Positions 17,771 to 27,356 of a stretch of DNA of 64,000 bases are shown here, in pieces. Origin of the DNA: Ketobacter sp. (GTDB lineage Bacteria; Pseudomonadota; Gammaproteobacteria; Pseudomonadales; Ketobacteraceae). Every line of letters begins with the position of its first letter. The first letter of the stretch is position 1. The DNA is taken from positions 1 through 64,000 of the forward strand of contig NZ_RCHN01000014.1 of the NCBI RefSeq assembly GCF_003671495.1, in the 5' to 3' direction. The notes beneath the pieces were generated by a model. That model saw only the letters and a program-made list of their open reading frames with translations. It made no database searches and had not been told where the DNA came from. The position numbers and the translations under genes were made by a program.

Positions 17771-18592
17771 CTATCGGGCAACCGCTCCTTGTACCAGCCG
17801 ATCCACAAAGAACTCCAGGTGCCCCCTGGGCGTGGAAGGTAATGGCCAGCTGTCCACTTTATTGGCCAGGGAGCGGAAGGCCAGGGCCGCCTTGCTGCGG
17901 GGATAGGCCTCCACTACCGGCTTCTGTCGCATGACTGCCTTGCGCAGGTAGTCATCAAAGGGAATGCAGCCGGAGAATTGCAGGGCCACATCCAGAAATC
18001 GATCGGTGACTTTGGTCAGTTTGGAATAGATCTCCCGCCCTTCCTGTTGCGTACGCACCATGTTCGCCACCACGTTGAAACGGTACATGCCGTGCTTTTG
18101 ATTCAGGATTTTCATCATGGCATAGGCATCCGTGATGGAGGTGGGCTCGTTGGTCACCACAAACAGGCTTTCCTGGGCAGCGGTGACAAAGCTCATCACC
18201 ATCTCGGAAATTCCGGCGGCGGTGTCCACAATCAGCACATCCACGTCGTCGCTGAGTTCGCTGAAGGCGTGGATCAGGCCGGCGTGCTCCCGCGGGCCCA
18301 TGCTCACCAGTTCCTGGGTACCGGATGAGGCGGGCACGATTTTCACCCCCGCCGGTCCTTCCACCAGAATATCCCGGATACTGCACTCCCCGCGCAACAC
18401 GTGGGACAGATTCTCCCGGGCACTGATTCCCAACAGGATATCCAGATTGGCCAGACCCAGGTCGGCATCCAGAATCACCACCCGGCGCCCCATTTCTGCA
18501 AGACACACCCCCAGATTAATGGAGACATTACTCTTGCCCACTCCGCCTTTACCACCAGTGACGGCAATTACCTGTACGGGATGATTGCTCAT
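17771..18592 (-). CDS. fleN: Flagellar number regulator FleN (FlhG)
   Basis: FleN is a MinD-like ATPase that limits flagellar number by restraining the master regulator FleQ and opposing FlhF. The 273-residue protein has the deviant Walker A GGKGGVGKSN (residues 13-22), VVILDADLGLANLD and VLIVDTAAGIS. The C-terminal GHLEFFVDRLV is characteristic of FleN. The ATG at 18592 is preferred over the GTG at 18610. It follows flhF by 33 bases. Confidence 0.95.
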   Translation of the reverse strand: MSNHPVQVIAVTGGKGGVGKSNVSINLGVCLAEMGRRVVILDADLGLANLDILLGISARENLSHVLRGECSIRDILVEGPAGVKIVPASSGTQELVSMGPREHAGLIHAFSELSDDVDVLIVDTAAGISEMVMSFVTAAQESLFVVTNEPTSITDAYAMMKILNQKHGMYRFNVVANMVRTQQEGREIYSKLTKVTDRFLDVALQFSGCIPFDDYLRKAVMRQKPVVEAYPRSKAALAFRSLANKVDSWPLPSTPRGHLEFFVDRLVQGAVAR

Positions 18593-18625
18593 AAACGTAT
18601 TTCTATACACCTTGTTGTGTCTTCT

Positions 18626-20128
18626 TTATCCGTAGGCCAGATCCGATTCCGTTCCCGACATGGCGTCGTTGTACATATCTGCCACCAGATCCTCGTCCAC
18701 GCGATATTCCTTCGCCAGTGCGATGGCGTGGTTGATCAGGCGGGTGGCGTTCGGGCGGGCGATGTCGTCCGGGATGTTCTGACCATCCGTGATATAGGCT
18801 ATGGGTAGCTGCGACTCGATCGCAACACTTAAAGCCTCGCCCAAACTGGCGGATTCGTCCAGTTTTGTGAGGATACAACCCTCAAGATTCAGATGTTTAT
18901 ACTCATTGACCGCCCGATCCAGGATCCGGCGCTGACTGGTGGAGGACAGGACCAGCCAGCGTTGCACATTGGCCCCCATACTCTCAATCATAGCCATTTG
19001 TTCCTGATGTACCTGATCTTTATGACTTAAACCGGCCGTATCGATCAGTACCAGCTTCTTGCGGGACAGGGAGCGCAGCAAATGGTCCAGCCCGGCCTGG
19101 TCAGTTACCACCCGCACCGGCACCTTCAGAATGCGGCCCAACGTGCTCAACTGCTCATGTCCGGCGATGCGATAGCTGTCGGTGGTCACCAGCGCCAAAT
19201 TTTCGGCGCCGTGTTCCAGCACAAAGCGGGTGGCGATTTTGGCGATGGTGGTGGTCTTGCCCACACCGGCGGGGCCCACAAAGGCGAATACCCCGCCGTG
19301 GGCCACGATATCCTCCGACATCAACGGCAGATCTTCACTCAACTCCAACAGGGCATCGCGCCAGGCGGATTTGATCTGTGCATCCGGTGCCAGGTTGCGA
19401 ACCAGCTTACGGCACAAGGCGGGAGACAGCCCGAGGCGCGACAATTTTTTGAAGACCGAGGCCTCCATGGGATGCCGGTGGGAGAAGCTCCCCCAGGCCA
19501 CGTTCGCCATCTGCACGTTGAGCATCTGGCGCAATTGATTGAGTTCACCCCGCATCGCTGCCAGCTCGCTATGACTTTGGGCAGGTGGCGTGACGGCCAC
19601 CGGTGCCGCCGCTTGAGCTTGGTTCACCGCCGGCGCAGCTCTGGACGGTATCGGGGCTGCGACCGAGGCGGGCATGCCGGGCGCCTGACCGGGTGCCTGT
19701 CGCGACGCCTGCGAGCGCCCCTGCTGGCTCAGCTGCACATTCAGATCGGCGTCATCACCGTCATTAAGCTGCTGCAACCACAGATCATTGAATTTCTGAT
19801 TGGCCTGCTCCCGTCGCTGCAACGCCTCCACCAGGCGGGCTTTATCTTCCGCCGAGGCCTCCCGTGCAGCGCGGGAATCCAGCAGTTTGGCCGGATCACC
19901 CTGGGCCGGCGCCCGCGCGCTGTCCGCCATAAAATCCGGAATATGGTTGTCACGGCGTTCACGGGCTTTGTGCTGCTCAACAAACTCGTCATAGTCCGCT
20001 GCCGCCACAATCTCAATCCCGTTTGCCACCTTGCGATTGGAAAGAATGACCGCGTCCGCTCCCAATGCCTCACGAACCAACTTCAAAGCCTGGCGCATAT
20101 CGGCTGCAATGAATTTTTTTGTGTTCAT
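18626..20128 (-). CDS. flhF: Flagellar SRP-like GTPase FlhF
   Basis: FlhF places the flagellum at the pole. The 500-residue protein has the N-terminal B domain (MRQALKLVREALGADAVILS), a long disordered linker (about residues 75-210) rich in Ala, Gln and Pro, and an N-G GTPase region with G1 GPAGVGKTTTIAK (about 280-292), DSYRIAGHEQL, VLIDTAGLSHKD and LTKLDE. It is longer than the Pseudomonas protein (about 430) because of the linker. It lies between flhA and fleN. Confidence 0.95.
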   Translation of the reverse strand: MNTKKFIAADMRQALKLVREALGADAVILSNRKVANGIEIVAAADYDEFVEQHKARERRDNHIPDFMADSARAPAQGDPAKLLDSRAAREASAEDKARLVEALQRREQANQKFNDLWLQQLNDGDDADLNVQLSQQGRSQASRQAPGQAPGMPASVAAPIPSRAAPAVNQAQAAAPVAVTPPAQSHSELAAMRGELNQLRQMLNVQMANVAWGSFSHRHPMEASVFKKLSRLGLSPALCRKLVRNLAPDAQIKSAWRDALLELSEDLPLMSEDIVAHGGVFAFVGPAGVGKTTTIAKIATRFVLEHGAENLALVTTDSYRIAGHEQLSTLGRILKVPVRVVTDQAGLDHLLRSLSRKKLVLIDTAGLSHKDQVHQEQMAMIESMGANVQRWLVLSSTSQRRILDRAVNEYKHLNLEGCILTKLDESASLGEALSVAIESQLPIAYITDGQNIPDDIARPNATRLINHAIALAKEYRVDEDLVADMYNDAMSGTESDLAYG

Positions 20129-20165
20129 GATTGTCTAGCCTCTCTGCTTCGACGGCTCTGCCAGT

Positions 20166-22286
20166 TTATTGGCCCACCGAAGCGGTAATGGTGATCTGTT
20201 TGTTGTCCGGTATCTCGTTATACGAGAGCACATTCAAGCCTTGAACACTGAACCGAAGGAACCGTGACAGCATCGGTCTGATGCCTGCGGATACCAGCAA
20301 AACTGCCGGGTTGCCAGCCAGTTCCTGTTTCTGAACAGCTTCTGAAACGGAACGCTGCAGTTTTTCCGCCAAGCCCGGTTCGATCACTGCGTCGCTGGCG
20401 GTACCGCCAGAATTCAGAGCCTGTTGTACTGCCTGTAGCAACAACTGTTCCAATTCAGGTTGCAAGGTAATCACCGGCAGCTCACGGCCCACGCCGTATA
20501 TGGTCTGCACGATCATGCGGGAAAGCGCAACGCGGGCCGCGGACGTCAAAGCGTCAGCGTCTTGACTCTTGGGTGCCAGCTCCGCCAAAGCTTCGGCAAT
20601 GGTACGGATGTCGCGGATGGGCACGTCTTCCTGCAACAGATTCTGCAATACCTTGTGCAGCTTGCTCAGGGGCAACGGATTCGGTACCAGGTTTTCCACC
20701 AGTTTGGGCGACGCTTTCTGCAGATTCTCCAACAGCTTTTGCACTTCCTCGAAGCCCAACAGCTCATGGGAATGCCGCAACATCACCTGGTTGATGTGGG
20801 TGGCCACCACTGTACTGGCATCCACCACCGTATAACCCATGGTCTGCGCCTGATCCCGTTGCCCCGGTTCGATCCAGACCGCATCCAGGCCAAACGCCGG
20901 GTCTTTGCATTCAATGCCGTTGATGGAACCGAACACCTGGCCGGGATTGATGGCCAGTTCCCGGTCCGCATGGATTTCGGCTTCATCAATGGCCACTCCC
21001 ATCAGGGTAATGCGATAGGCATTGGGCAGCAGATCCAGGTTGTCGCGAATATGAACCGAGGGCATCAGAAAGCCCAGCTCCTGGGACAGTTTTTTGCGGA
21101 CGCCTTTAATGCGCCCCAATAGCTGCCCGCCCTGGGCTTTGTCCACCAGCGGAATCAAACGATAGCCCACTTCCAAGCCGATGGAATCCACCGGCTGCAC
21201 GTCATCCCAACCCAGTTCCTTGAACTCACTTTCACGTTGCGCGGCCATCTCCTCCATTTTGCGGGCGTCTTTTTCCTCTTCCTGATCCTGACCACCCTGG
21301 GCCAGTCGACGATAGTAAATCCAGTAAGCACCACCACCACACAGGGTGGCCAATCCCAGGAAAGCAAAATGCGGCATGCCGGGAATCACCCCCATTATGC
21401 CGAGAATCACCGCGGCGATGGCCAATGCCTGCGGTGACCCGAACATTTGCACCATCACCTGATTCCCCAGATCCTGGGAACTGTTGACCCGGGTTACGAT
21501 GATCGCCGCCGCCGTGGACAGCAACAGGGAGGGAATCTGCGCCACCAGGCCGTCACCGATGGTGAGCAACGCATACACTTTCAGGGCCTCGGCAAAACCC
21601 AGGTTGTACTGCACCATGCCGATGGCCAGTCCGCCGATGATGTTGATCAACAGAATCAGAATGCCGGCGATGGCATCACCGCGCACAAACTTGCTGGCAC
21701 CGTCCATGGCACCATAGAAGTCCGCCTCCTGGGACACTTCCGCCCGCCGTACCTTGGCCTCCTCCTGATCAATAATACCGGCGTTCAAATCCGCATCGAT
21801 GGACATCTGTTTGCCGGGCATGGCGTCCAATGTGAAGCGCGCGCTTACCTCGGAAATACGCCCGGCACCCTTGGTCACCACCACGAAGTTGATGATCACC
21901 AGGATCAGGAACACCACCAGGCCCACGGCGTAATTACCGCCGATGACCACCTCACCAAAGGACTGAATCACCTTACCTGCGGCATCCCCACCTTCGTGGC
22001 CGCGCAACAACACCACCCGGGTGGAGGCCACGTTCAAGGCCAGACGCAACAACGTGGCAATCAACAGCACCGTCGGAAAAATGGCGAACTCCAGGGGCCG
22101 CATGGTGTACACCGACACCAGCAACACCACCAGGGCCAATGCGATATTGAATGTGAACAACACGTCCAGCAGGATGGACGGCATGGGCAGGGTCATCATG
22201 GCCATGATGATCAGCAGGAAGATGGGCGCGCCCCAGTTTCCCTGCTTCAGAATATTTCCGGTTTGAGATGCAACACCTGCTGCCAT
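20166..22286 (-). CDS. flhA: Flagellar export gate protein FlhA
   Basis: FlhA forms the nonameric export gate that receives substrates and couples proton flow. The 706-residue protein has about eight N-terminal membrane helices (to about residue 330) with the FHIPEP-type conserved loop (GRISEVSARFTLDAMPGKQMSID), and a large cytoplasmic domain. The ATG at 22286 has AAGGTG just upstream and is preferred over a TTG at 22304. The sigma-54-type motif about 60 bases upstream suggests flhA starts its own transcript into flhF-fleN-fliA. Confidence 0.96.
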   Translation of the reverse strand: MAAGVASQTGNILKQGNWGAPIFLLIIMAMMTLPMPSILLDVLFTFNIALALVVLLVSVYTMRPLEFAIFPTVLLIATLLRLALNVASTRVVLLRGHEGGDAAGKVIQSFGEVVIGGNYAVGLVVFLILVIINFVVVTKGAGRISEVSARFTLDAMPGKQMSIDADLNAGIIDQEEAKVRRAEVSQEADFYGAMDGASKFVRGDAIAGILILLINIIGGLAIGMVQYNLGFAEALKVYALLTIGDGLVAQIPSLLLSTAAAIIVTRVNSSQDLGNQVMVQMFGSPQALAIAAVILGIMGVIPGMPHFAFLGLATLCGGGAYWIYYRRLAQGGQDQEEEKDARKMEEMAAQRESEFKELGWDDVQPVDSIGLEVGYRLIPLVDKAQGGQLLGRIKGVRKKLSQELGFLMPSVHIRDNLDLLPNAYRITLMGVAIDEAEIHADRELAINPGQVFGSINGIECKDPAFGLDAVWIEPGQRDQAQTMGYTVVDASTVVATHINQVMLRHSHELLGFEEVQKLLENLQKASPKLVENLVPNPLPLSKLHKVLQNLLQEDVPIRDIRTIAEALAELAPKSQDADALTSAARVALSRMIVQTIYGVGRELPVITLQPELEQLLLQAVQQALNSGGTASDAVIEPGLAEKLQRSVSEAVQKQELAGNPAVLLVSAGIRPMLSRFLRFSVQGLNVLSYNEIPDNKQITITASVGQ

Positions 22287-22346
22287 AACACCTTGATCCC
22301 GCAATAACGAAAAATTGACACCTTACGTGCTCTACAGGGGTATATC

Positions 22347-22361
22347 GCAAAGATCGTGCCC
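22347..22361 (-). promoter_or_regulatory. flhA: Sigma-54 promoter of flhA
   Basis: The minus strand reads GGGCACGATCTTTGC: GGCAC, five bases, TTGC, with the -24 GG and -12 GC ten bases apart. This matches the RpoN consensus in the core positions. It lies in the 102-base gap between flhB and flhA, as expected for an RpoN/FleQ-controlled flagellar gene. Confidence 0.75.
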
Positions 22362-22388
22362 GAACGGGCAAACAATTGATGGGAAAGG

Positions 22389-23525
22389 TTATTCGTCTTT
22401 TCGGAGATCTTCCGGCACCGGGAAATCCGGCACCACTCCAGGGTTGGGCCCTTTGCCCTTCTGGAATTGCTGCAGCTGGAAAACATAGGCCAGCACCTGG
22501 GCCACCGCCAGGAACAGCCCCTGGGGGATCTCCCGCTCCAGCTCAGTGTGATAATAGATCGAACGCGCCAATGGTGGCGAATTGAGGATCATGACGTCGT
22601 TGGCCAGGGCCACTTTTTTGATTTGTAACGCCAGGTGATCCGCACCTTTGGCCACCACAATGGGCGCCAGCATTTTCTGGGGATCGTATTTCAGGGCCAC
22701 CGCATAGTGAGTGGGGTTGGTGATCACCACATCCGCATCCGGTACGGCCGACATCATGCGACTTTGGGCAATCTCCCGCTGTTTCGAGCGCAGTTTGCTT
22801 TTTACCTCCGGCTTGCCTTCGGTGTCCTTGTACTCATCCTTCACTTCCTGCTTGGTCATCTTCAACTGTTTATTGTGTTGATAGACCTGGAACGGCACAT
22901 CAATGGCCGCCACCACCAGCAACGTACAGGACAACAGGAACAGGGCCCAGGCCACGATGGAAATGCCCTCTGCCATCGCCTCATGGGGCGGTAAAAAGCC
23001 CAACGCCATAAACCGTTCGCGGTTGTGATCCAGAATCAGGATGGCCGCCGTCGACACCAGTCCGAATTTGGAAACCGCTTTCAGCACCTCCATCAGGGAC
23101 TGCACGGAGAACATGCGCTTCAACCCGGTGAGCGGGTTCATCTTGCTGAACTTGGGTGCCAGCGCTTTGGTGGAAAAATTCATCCCCCCCACCATGGGAG
23201 GAATCAGCACCGCCGCCAGCAACACCGCAATGTAAAACGGCACCAGGGCGGCAAACGCGGTCTGAGCCGACAGAATCAGGGATTCCACCATCACATCCGG
23301 TGTCATCAGCGCATCCCGATCGAACTCATAGTTCATCTCAAACACCGATTGCGCAGCGTCAAACAACATCCGGCCGGACAGCATCAATCCGGCAGCGCCG
23401 AAAATCATGACGGCCACCCCACCCAACTCGCGGGAACGGGGTATCTGACCCTTTTCCCGGGCCTCCTGTAACTTTTTCTGGGTGGGTTCTTCCGAGCGTT
23501 CTTGCCCGTCTTCGTTCTCAGCCAC
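22389..23525 (-). CDS. flhB: Flagellar export switch protein FlhB
   Basis: FlhB controls substrate switching from rod/hook to filament proteins. The 378-residue protein starts with the typical EDGQERSEEPTQKKLQEAREKGQIPRS-type segment, has four membrane helices and a C-domain with the self-cleavage site Asn270-Pro-Thr-His. The C-terminal tail (about 356-378) is Pro/Asp/Lys-rich. It abuts fliR with no gap. A partial homologue, FhlB, is at 5718. Confidence 0.96.
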   Translation of the reverse strand: MAENEDGQERSEEPTQKKLQEAREKGQIPRSRELGGVAVMIFGAAGLMLSGRMLFDAAQSVFEMNYEFDRDALMTPDVMVESLILSAQTAFAALVPFYIAVLLAAVLIPPMVGGMNFSTKALAPKFSKMNPLTGLKRMFSVQSLMEVLKAVSKFGLVSTAAILILDHNRERFMALGFLPPHEAMAEGISIVAWALFLLSCTLLVVAAIDVPFQVYQHNKQLKMTKQEVKDEYKDTEGKPEVKSKLRSKQREIAQSRMMSAVPDADVVITNPTHYAVALKYDPQKMLAPIVVAKGADHLALQIKKVALANDVMILNSPPLARSIYYHTELEREIPQGLFLAVAQVLAYVFQLQQFQKGKGPNPGVVPDFPVPEDLRKDE

Positions 23526-24299
23526 CTATTGCACCATTTGCCGCAAAAAGTCGAAGGCATCTGCACTCAGGTGCTCATACTGAGGCAGAATATTGGAAAG
23601 CGTGAGCCAGATAATGATAAGCCCCATCACCATGGTGAAGGGAAATCCCACCGCGATGATGTTCATTTGCGGAGCCACCCTGCTGATTACGCCAAAGGAC
23701 ACATTCACCACCAGCAACGCGATGATGGAGGGCAGCGCCACCAACACGGCACCGGTGAACATCCAGCTGCCCAGGCGGGCAATTTCCAGATAATTATCCA
23801 CCGGCAGCCCCAGCTGACCTATCGGCAGCTGCTCAAAACTGGTTCCGATCAGGTACATCACGGCCAGGTGGCCATTGAGGGCGAAAAACAGCAGGTTGAC
23901 CGTCATCAGATACAACTGGCTGATGGCCGCCACACTGACCCCGTTCACCGGGTCCACCATCAGAGCAAAGCCAAGACCATTCTGCATGGCCACAATCTGG
24001 CCACCGACCACAAACACCTGGAACATGAGCTGCAACACGAACCCCATGGCCACGCCAATCAAAATTTGCTGCAGAATAATCAGGAAGGATTCGATGGACA
24101 GCAGCTCAATCATGGGCACCGGATCGATCATCGGCGCCACCACCAGGGTCACCCCTGCCGCCAACCCCAGGCGAATGCGGGCCGGTACCAACTGCGTGCT
24201 GAGAATGGGCATCGCCATGAAAAACGCCGCAATACGGCAGAAGGGCCAGGCATACTGGCCAATCCACTGGTACAGCTGCTCAATGCCGATTTCAAACAT
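23526..24299 (-). CDS. fliR: Flagellar export apparatus protein FliR
   Basis: FliR is one of the core helical export-gate proteins (FliP5Q4R1). The 257-residue protein has six hydrophobic segments and the family signatures PFCRIAAFFMAMPILST and FVLQLMFQVFVVGGQIVAMQNGLGFA. It lies between fliQ (three-base gap) and flhB, in the fixed order fliPQR-flhB. Confidence 0.95.
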   Translation of the reverse strand: MFEIGIEQLYQWIGQYAWPFCRIAAFFMAMPILSTQLVPARIRLGLAAGVTLVVAPMIDPVPMIELLSIESFLIILQQILIGVAMGFVLQLMFQVFVVGGQIVAMQNGLGFALMVDPVNGVSVAAISQLYLMTVNLLFFALNGHLAVMYLIGTSFEQLPIGQLGLPVDNYLEIARLGSWMFTGAVLVALPSIIALLVVNVSFGVISRVAPQMNIIAVGFPFTMVMGLIIIWLTLSNILPQYEHLSADAFDFLRQMVQ

Positions 24300-24302
24300 G
24301 CA

Positions 24303-24572
24303 TCAACCCAGGAACGTGGGCATGTCCACCAGAATCTTCATGGCGAAGTCATGCACCAGGCCACCCAACCAGGGCCCCATGACCACCAGGGTGGTCAAGG
24401 TGATCAGCAGTCGCGGCAGAAAGCTAAGGGTTTGCTCGTTGATTTGCGTGGCCGCCTGGAACACCGACACCACCAACCCCACCACCAGGCTGGGAATGAT
24501 GATCACCGACACCAGCACCATGGCGATGAACAACCCCTCGCGCATCAGATCCGACACCACTTCCGGCGACAT
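24303..24572 (-). CDS. fliQ: Flagellar export apparatus protein FliQ
   Basis: This 89-residue protein of two membrane helices has the family signature VLVSVIIIPSLVVGLVVSVFQAATQINEQTL-type core. FliQ subunits pack around FliP and FliR in the export gate. Length and position between fliP and fliR are exactly as expected. Confidence 0.95.
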   Translation of the reverse strand: MSPEVVSDLMREGLFIAMVLVSVIIIPSLVVGLVVSVFQAATQINEQTLSFLPRLLITLTTLVVMGPWLGGLVHDFAMKILVDMPTFLG

Positions 24573-24581
24573 AAGCTAACC

Positions 24582-25343
24582 TCAGAGCCCGAAACTGCCG
24601 GCCAGGGTGCCCACCACCATGGCCCAGCCATCAATAAACACAAACAACATAATCTTGAACGGCAGCGATACGATCATAGGCGACAACATCATCATACCCA
24701 TGGCCATCAACACACTGGCCACCACCAGATCAATGATCAGAAATGGAATAAACAGCAGAAAACCGATCTGGAAGGCGGTTTTCAACTCGCTGGTGACGAA
24801 CGCCGGAATCACGATGGTCATGGGCACCTGATCCAGGGAATCGAACTTCTGGTCATCCCCCGCCAACTCCACAAACAGGTTGAGATCCGTTTCCCGGGTT
24901 TGCGCCAACATGAACTGGCGCATGGGCACACTGGCGGTCTCCAGCGCTTCCAAGGCACCCATTTGCTCATTCATATAGGGCTGGATGGCCTGACTGTGAA
25001 TCTGTTTAAACACCGGCGCCATCACAAACACCGTCAAAAACAGCGCCAGACCGATGAGGATCTGGTTGGAAGGCGTTTGCTGCAAACCAATCGCCTGCCG
25101 CAGAATCCCGAACACCACAATGATCCGGGTGAACGCTGTCATCATCATGATGATGGCGGGGATGAACGACAGCATGGTCATCAGGATGACCACCTGCAGC
25201 GTCACGGAGTAACTCTGGGAACCATCGTCGTTACTGGTCACGCTGAGCGCCGGCATGGAGAACGGATCGGCCGCCCAGCTCGGCGCCGACCACACCAACA
25301 AAGGCAGCGCCAGGAACAGTAGACGCAGCGCTCCCTTAATCAT
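24582..25343 (-). CDS. fliP: Flagellar export apparatus protein FliP
   Basis: The 253-residue protein has a cleavable signal peptide (to about SWA-ADPFS), then four membrane helices with conserved [18 protein letters not shown] and a C-terminal region [15 protein letters not shown]. FliP forms the pentameric ring of the export gate. Its start overlaps the end of fliO by eight bases. Confidence 0.96.
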   Translation of the reverse strand: MIKGALRLLFLALPLLVWSAPSWAADPFSMPALSVTSNDDGSQSYSVTLQVVILMTMLSFIPAIIMMMTAFTRIIVVFGILRQAIGLQQTPSNQILIGLALFLTVFVMAPVFKQIHSQAIQPYMNEQMGALEALETASVPMRQFMLAQTRETDLNLFVELAGDDQKFDSLDQVPMTIVIPAFVTSELKTAFQIGFLLFIPFLIIDLVVASVLMAMGMMMLSPMIVSLPFKIMLFVFIDGWAMVVGTLAGSFGL

Positions 25344-25866
25344 GTCCAGTCACTCCGGCTTTGAGCAATTTACTGATGCGGTCTGCGAATTCCGTACGCG
25401 GTGTGTTGGTCTGCGATTCCGATGCCAGCGCTTCCTCTTCTGTCTGTCCGGTTTTACCCAACTCTTTCAGCGCATTGATCTGGTGTGGAGTCACCCCCAG
25501 CAAAAGTTTTTCTCCCTCCACCTCCACCAGCACAATTTTCTCTTTTTGCCCAACGCTCATGGCGCTGATCAGGCGCATGTTGTTGTGACCGCCCGGTGCA
25601 GTAAAATTGAAGCGCTTACTGAGCCAGGCCAACAACAGGATGATGCCCAGCACCGCCGCCAGCCCCACCACCATGGTGCCCACGTCTCCCCCGCTTTTGG
25701 CTTCACCGTTGCTGACCAGTTCGTCTTTCAATCGAAACACCGGTGGCGCGGGTGTGTGCGCCGAGGCTTCTGACTCCGACGGGGCTTCCGGAACCGGTAC
25801 CGACGCCATCGCCCCAGCGCCAAGACCGCAGGCCATCACAAACAGAATTACGATCAACGTTCTCAT
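25336..25866 (-). CDS. fliO: Flagellar export assembly protein FliO
   Basis: FliO helps assemble the FliP ring. The 176-residue protein has an N-terminal signal-like segment, a Pro/Ser/Glu-rich stretch, a membrane helix (about residues 65-83, [18 protein letters not shown]) and a small cytoplasmic domain ([32 protein letters not shown]) typical of FliO. FliO is poorly conserved, so location between fliN and fliP supports the call. Confidence 0.92.
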   Translation of the reverse strand: MRTLIVILFVMACGLGAGAMASVPVPEAPSESEASAHTPAPPVFRLKDELVSNGEAKSGGDVGTMVVGLAAVLGIILLLAWLSKRFNFTAPGGHNNMRLISAMSVGQKEKIVLVEVEGEKLLLGVTPHQINALKELGKTGQTEEEALASESQTNTPRTEFADRISKLLKAGVTGHD

Positions 25867-25873
25867 GGCTGGA

Positions 25874-26287
25874 TCAACTCAGTTTCTTGATGCGCTCAGT
25901 GGGGCTGATCACATCCGTCAAACGGATGCCGAATTTTTCGTTCACCACCACCACCTCACCATGAGCAATCAGGGTCCCATTCACCAGTACATCCAATGGC
26001 TCACCGGCCAAACGATCCAGCTCTATCACCGAACCCTGGTTGAGCTGCAAGAGGTTGCGAATGCTGATGTTGGTGCTGCCCACCTCCATGGAAAGCGTCA
26101 CCGGAATGTCCAGAATCACGTCCATGTTGGGGCTGTTTTCGGAGGAAAAAGGCGTGGAGCGGTCGCTCAACGACTCCAGGGGTGCGGCCTGCACTTCGTC
26201 TTCCTCCGGGGAATCCTGTTCTGCCAGGGCAGCGGCCCACTCGTCCGCCAGCGCATCATCATCCACCGGTTTATCTTCATCTGTCAT
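25874..26287 (-). CDS. fliN: Flagellar switch protein FliN
   Basis: FliN forms the lower C-ring and binds CheY-P. The 137-residue protein has an acidic N-terminal region (about 1-50) and a SpoA domain (about 55-135: LDIPVTLSMEVGSTNISIRN, LLQLNQGSVIELDR, GEVVVVNEKFGIRLTDV). It follows fliM after 17 bases. Confidence 0.96.
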   Translation of the reverse strand: MTDEDKPVDDDALADEWAAALAEQDSPEEDEVQAAPLESLSDRSTPFSSENSPNMDVILDIPVTLSMEVGSTNISIRNLLQLNQGSVIELDRLAGEPLDVLVNGTLIAHGEVVVVNEKFGIRLTDVISPTERIKKLS

Positions 26288-26304
26288 TGTTCATACCCCA
26301 TGCA

Positions 26305-27354
26305 TCAGGCCTTCGCCTGTTCATCCTCATCCGATATTGCTTGTTCACGCATCCAGGTCAACCGGGATTCTTTGCCGCTGTCGGACTCCGGACGCTCTAC
26401 CTTACTCATCACCTGTAACGCCAGGTTGCCGTTGGCCTCACCCAACTTGCCGCGAAACGCGGGAATGCCGTTGGCCAGCATCAACACACTGTCCGGCATT
26501 TCAATCGGGATGATGTCGCCTTTTTTCAGTTTGGCTAACTCTGTGAGCCGCATTTTCTTTTGGCACAGCTTGCCCTTCAGCTCCACTTTGGCGCCCATGA
26601 TTTCTTCCCGCAGCGACTTCATCCAACGCTCATCCTGGTCACCGATATCACTCTGCACACCGGCATCCAACACTTCCCGCAGGGGTTCGATCATGGAATA
26701 CGGCAGCGTCAGGTGCATCTCGCCACCGCCGCCGTCCAACTCCACATGGAAGGAATTCACCACCACCACTTCACTGGGGCTGACGATGTTGGCCAAGGAA
26801 GGGTTCACTTCCGCACTGAGGAATTCGAACTTCACCGGCAGCACGGCTTTCCAGGCTTCCTGCATATCCACGAAGGCCTGCTCCAGCACCATTTGCACCA
26901 CCCGGTTTTCCGTAGGCGTGAATTCGCGGCCTTCAATCTTGACGTGACGGCCGTCGCCGCCAAAAAAATTATCCACCAGTTTGAATACCAGCTTGGCATC
27001 CAGAATAAACAGCGCCGTGCCTTTCAGGGGCTTGATGCGGATCATATTCAAAGAGGTGGGAACATACAGACTGTGGACATACTCGCCGAACTTGATCACC
27101 TGCACCCCGCCCACCGACACATCGGCGGTGCGTCGCAGCAGGTTGAACATGCTGATGCGGGTATAACGGGCAAACCGCTCATTGATCATTTCCAGCGTGG
27201 GCATACGCCCACGCACGATCCGGTCCTGGGTACTCAGGTCGTAGGACTGTATCCCGTCTTCCGGTTCATCCGTACCGGTCTCAATGTCGCCATCGTCTAC
27301 GCCGTGTAAGAGCGCATCGATTTCGTCCTGTGATAATAGATCCTGTACGGCCAT
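26305..27354 (-). CDS. fliM: Flagellar switch protein FliM
   Basis: FliM is the C-ring protein that receives CheY-P and sets rotation direction. The 349-residue protein opens with the CheY-binding motif LLSQDEIDALLHG, followed by the CheC-like middle domain (about 50-230) and a C-terminal SpoA domain (about 250-330, LKGKLCQKKMRLTELAKLKKGDIIPIE). The C-terminal tail (about 330-349) is charged. It starts two bases after the fliL stop codon. Confidence 0.96.
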   Translation of the reverse strand: MAVQDLLSQDEIDALLHGVDDGDIETGTDEPEDGIQSYDLSTQDRIVRGRMPTLEMINERFARYTRISMFNLLRRTADVSVGGVQVIKFGEYVHSLYVPTSLNMIRIKPLKGTALFILDAKLVFKLVDNFFGGDGRHVKIEGREFTPTENRVVQMVLEQAFVDMQEAWKAVLPVKFEFLSAEVNPSLANIVSPSEVVVVNSFHVELDGGGGEMHLTLPYSMIEPLREVLDAGVQSDIGDQDERWMKSLREEIMGAKVELKGKLCQKKMRLTELAKLKKGDIIPIEMPDSVLMLANGIPAFRGKLGEANGNLALQVMSKVERPESDSGKESRLTWMREQAISDEDEQAKA

Positions 27355-27356
27355 AA

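Noticed and set aside
19082-20188. A 368-codon plus-strand open frame opposite flhF.
   Set aside because: The opposite strand encodes a full FlhF with GTPase motifs, and this frame has no recognisable features.
23502-25322. A 606-codon plus-strand open frame across fliP-fliQ-fliR, very rich in His and Gln.
   Set aside because: It is the antisense shadow of well-conserved fliPQR coding frames; its composition is that of reverse-complemented hydrophobic codons, and no domain is recognisable.
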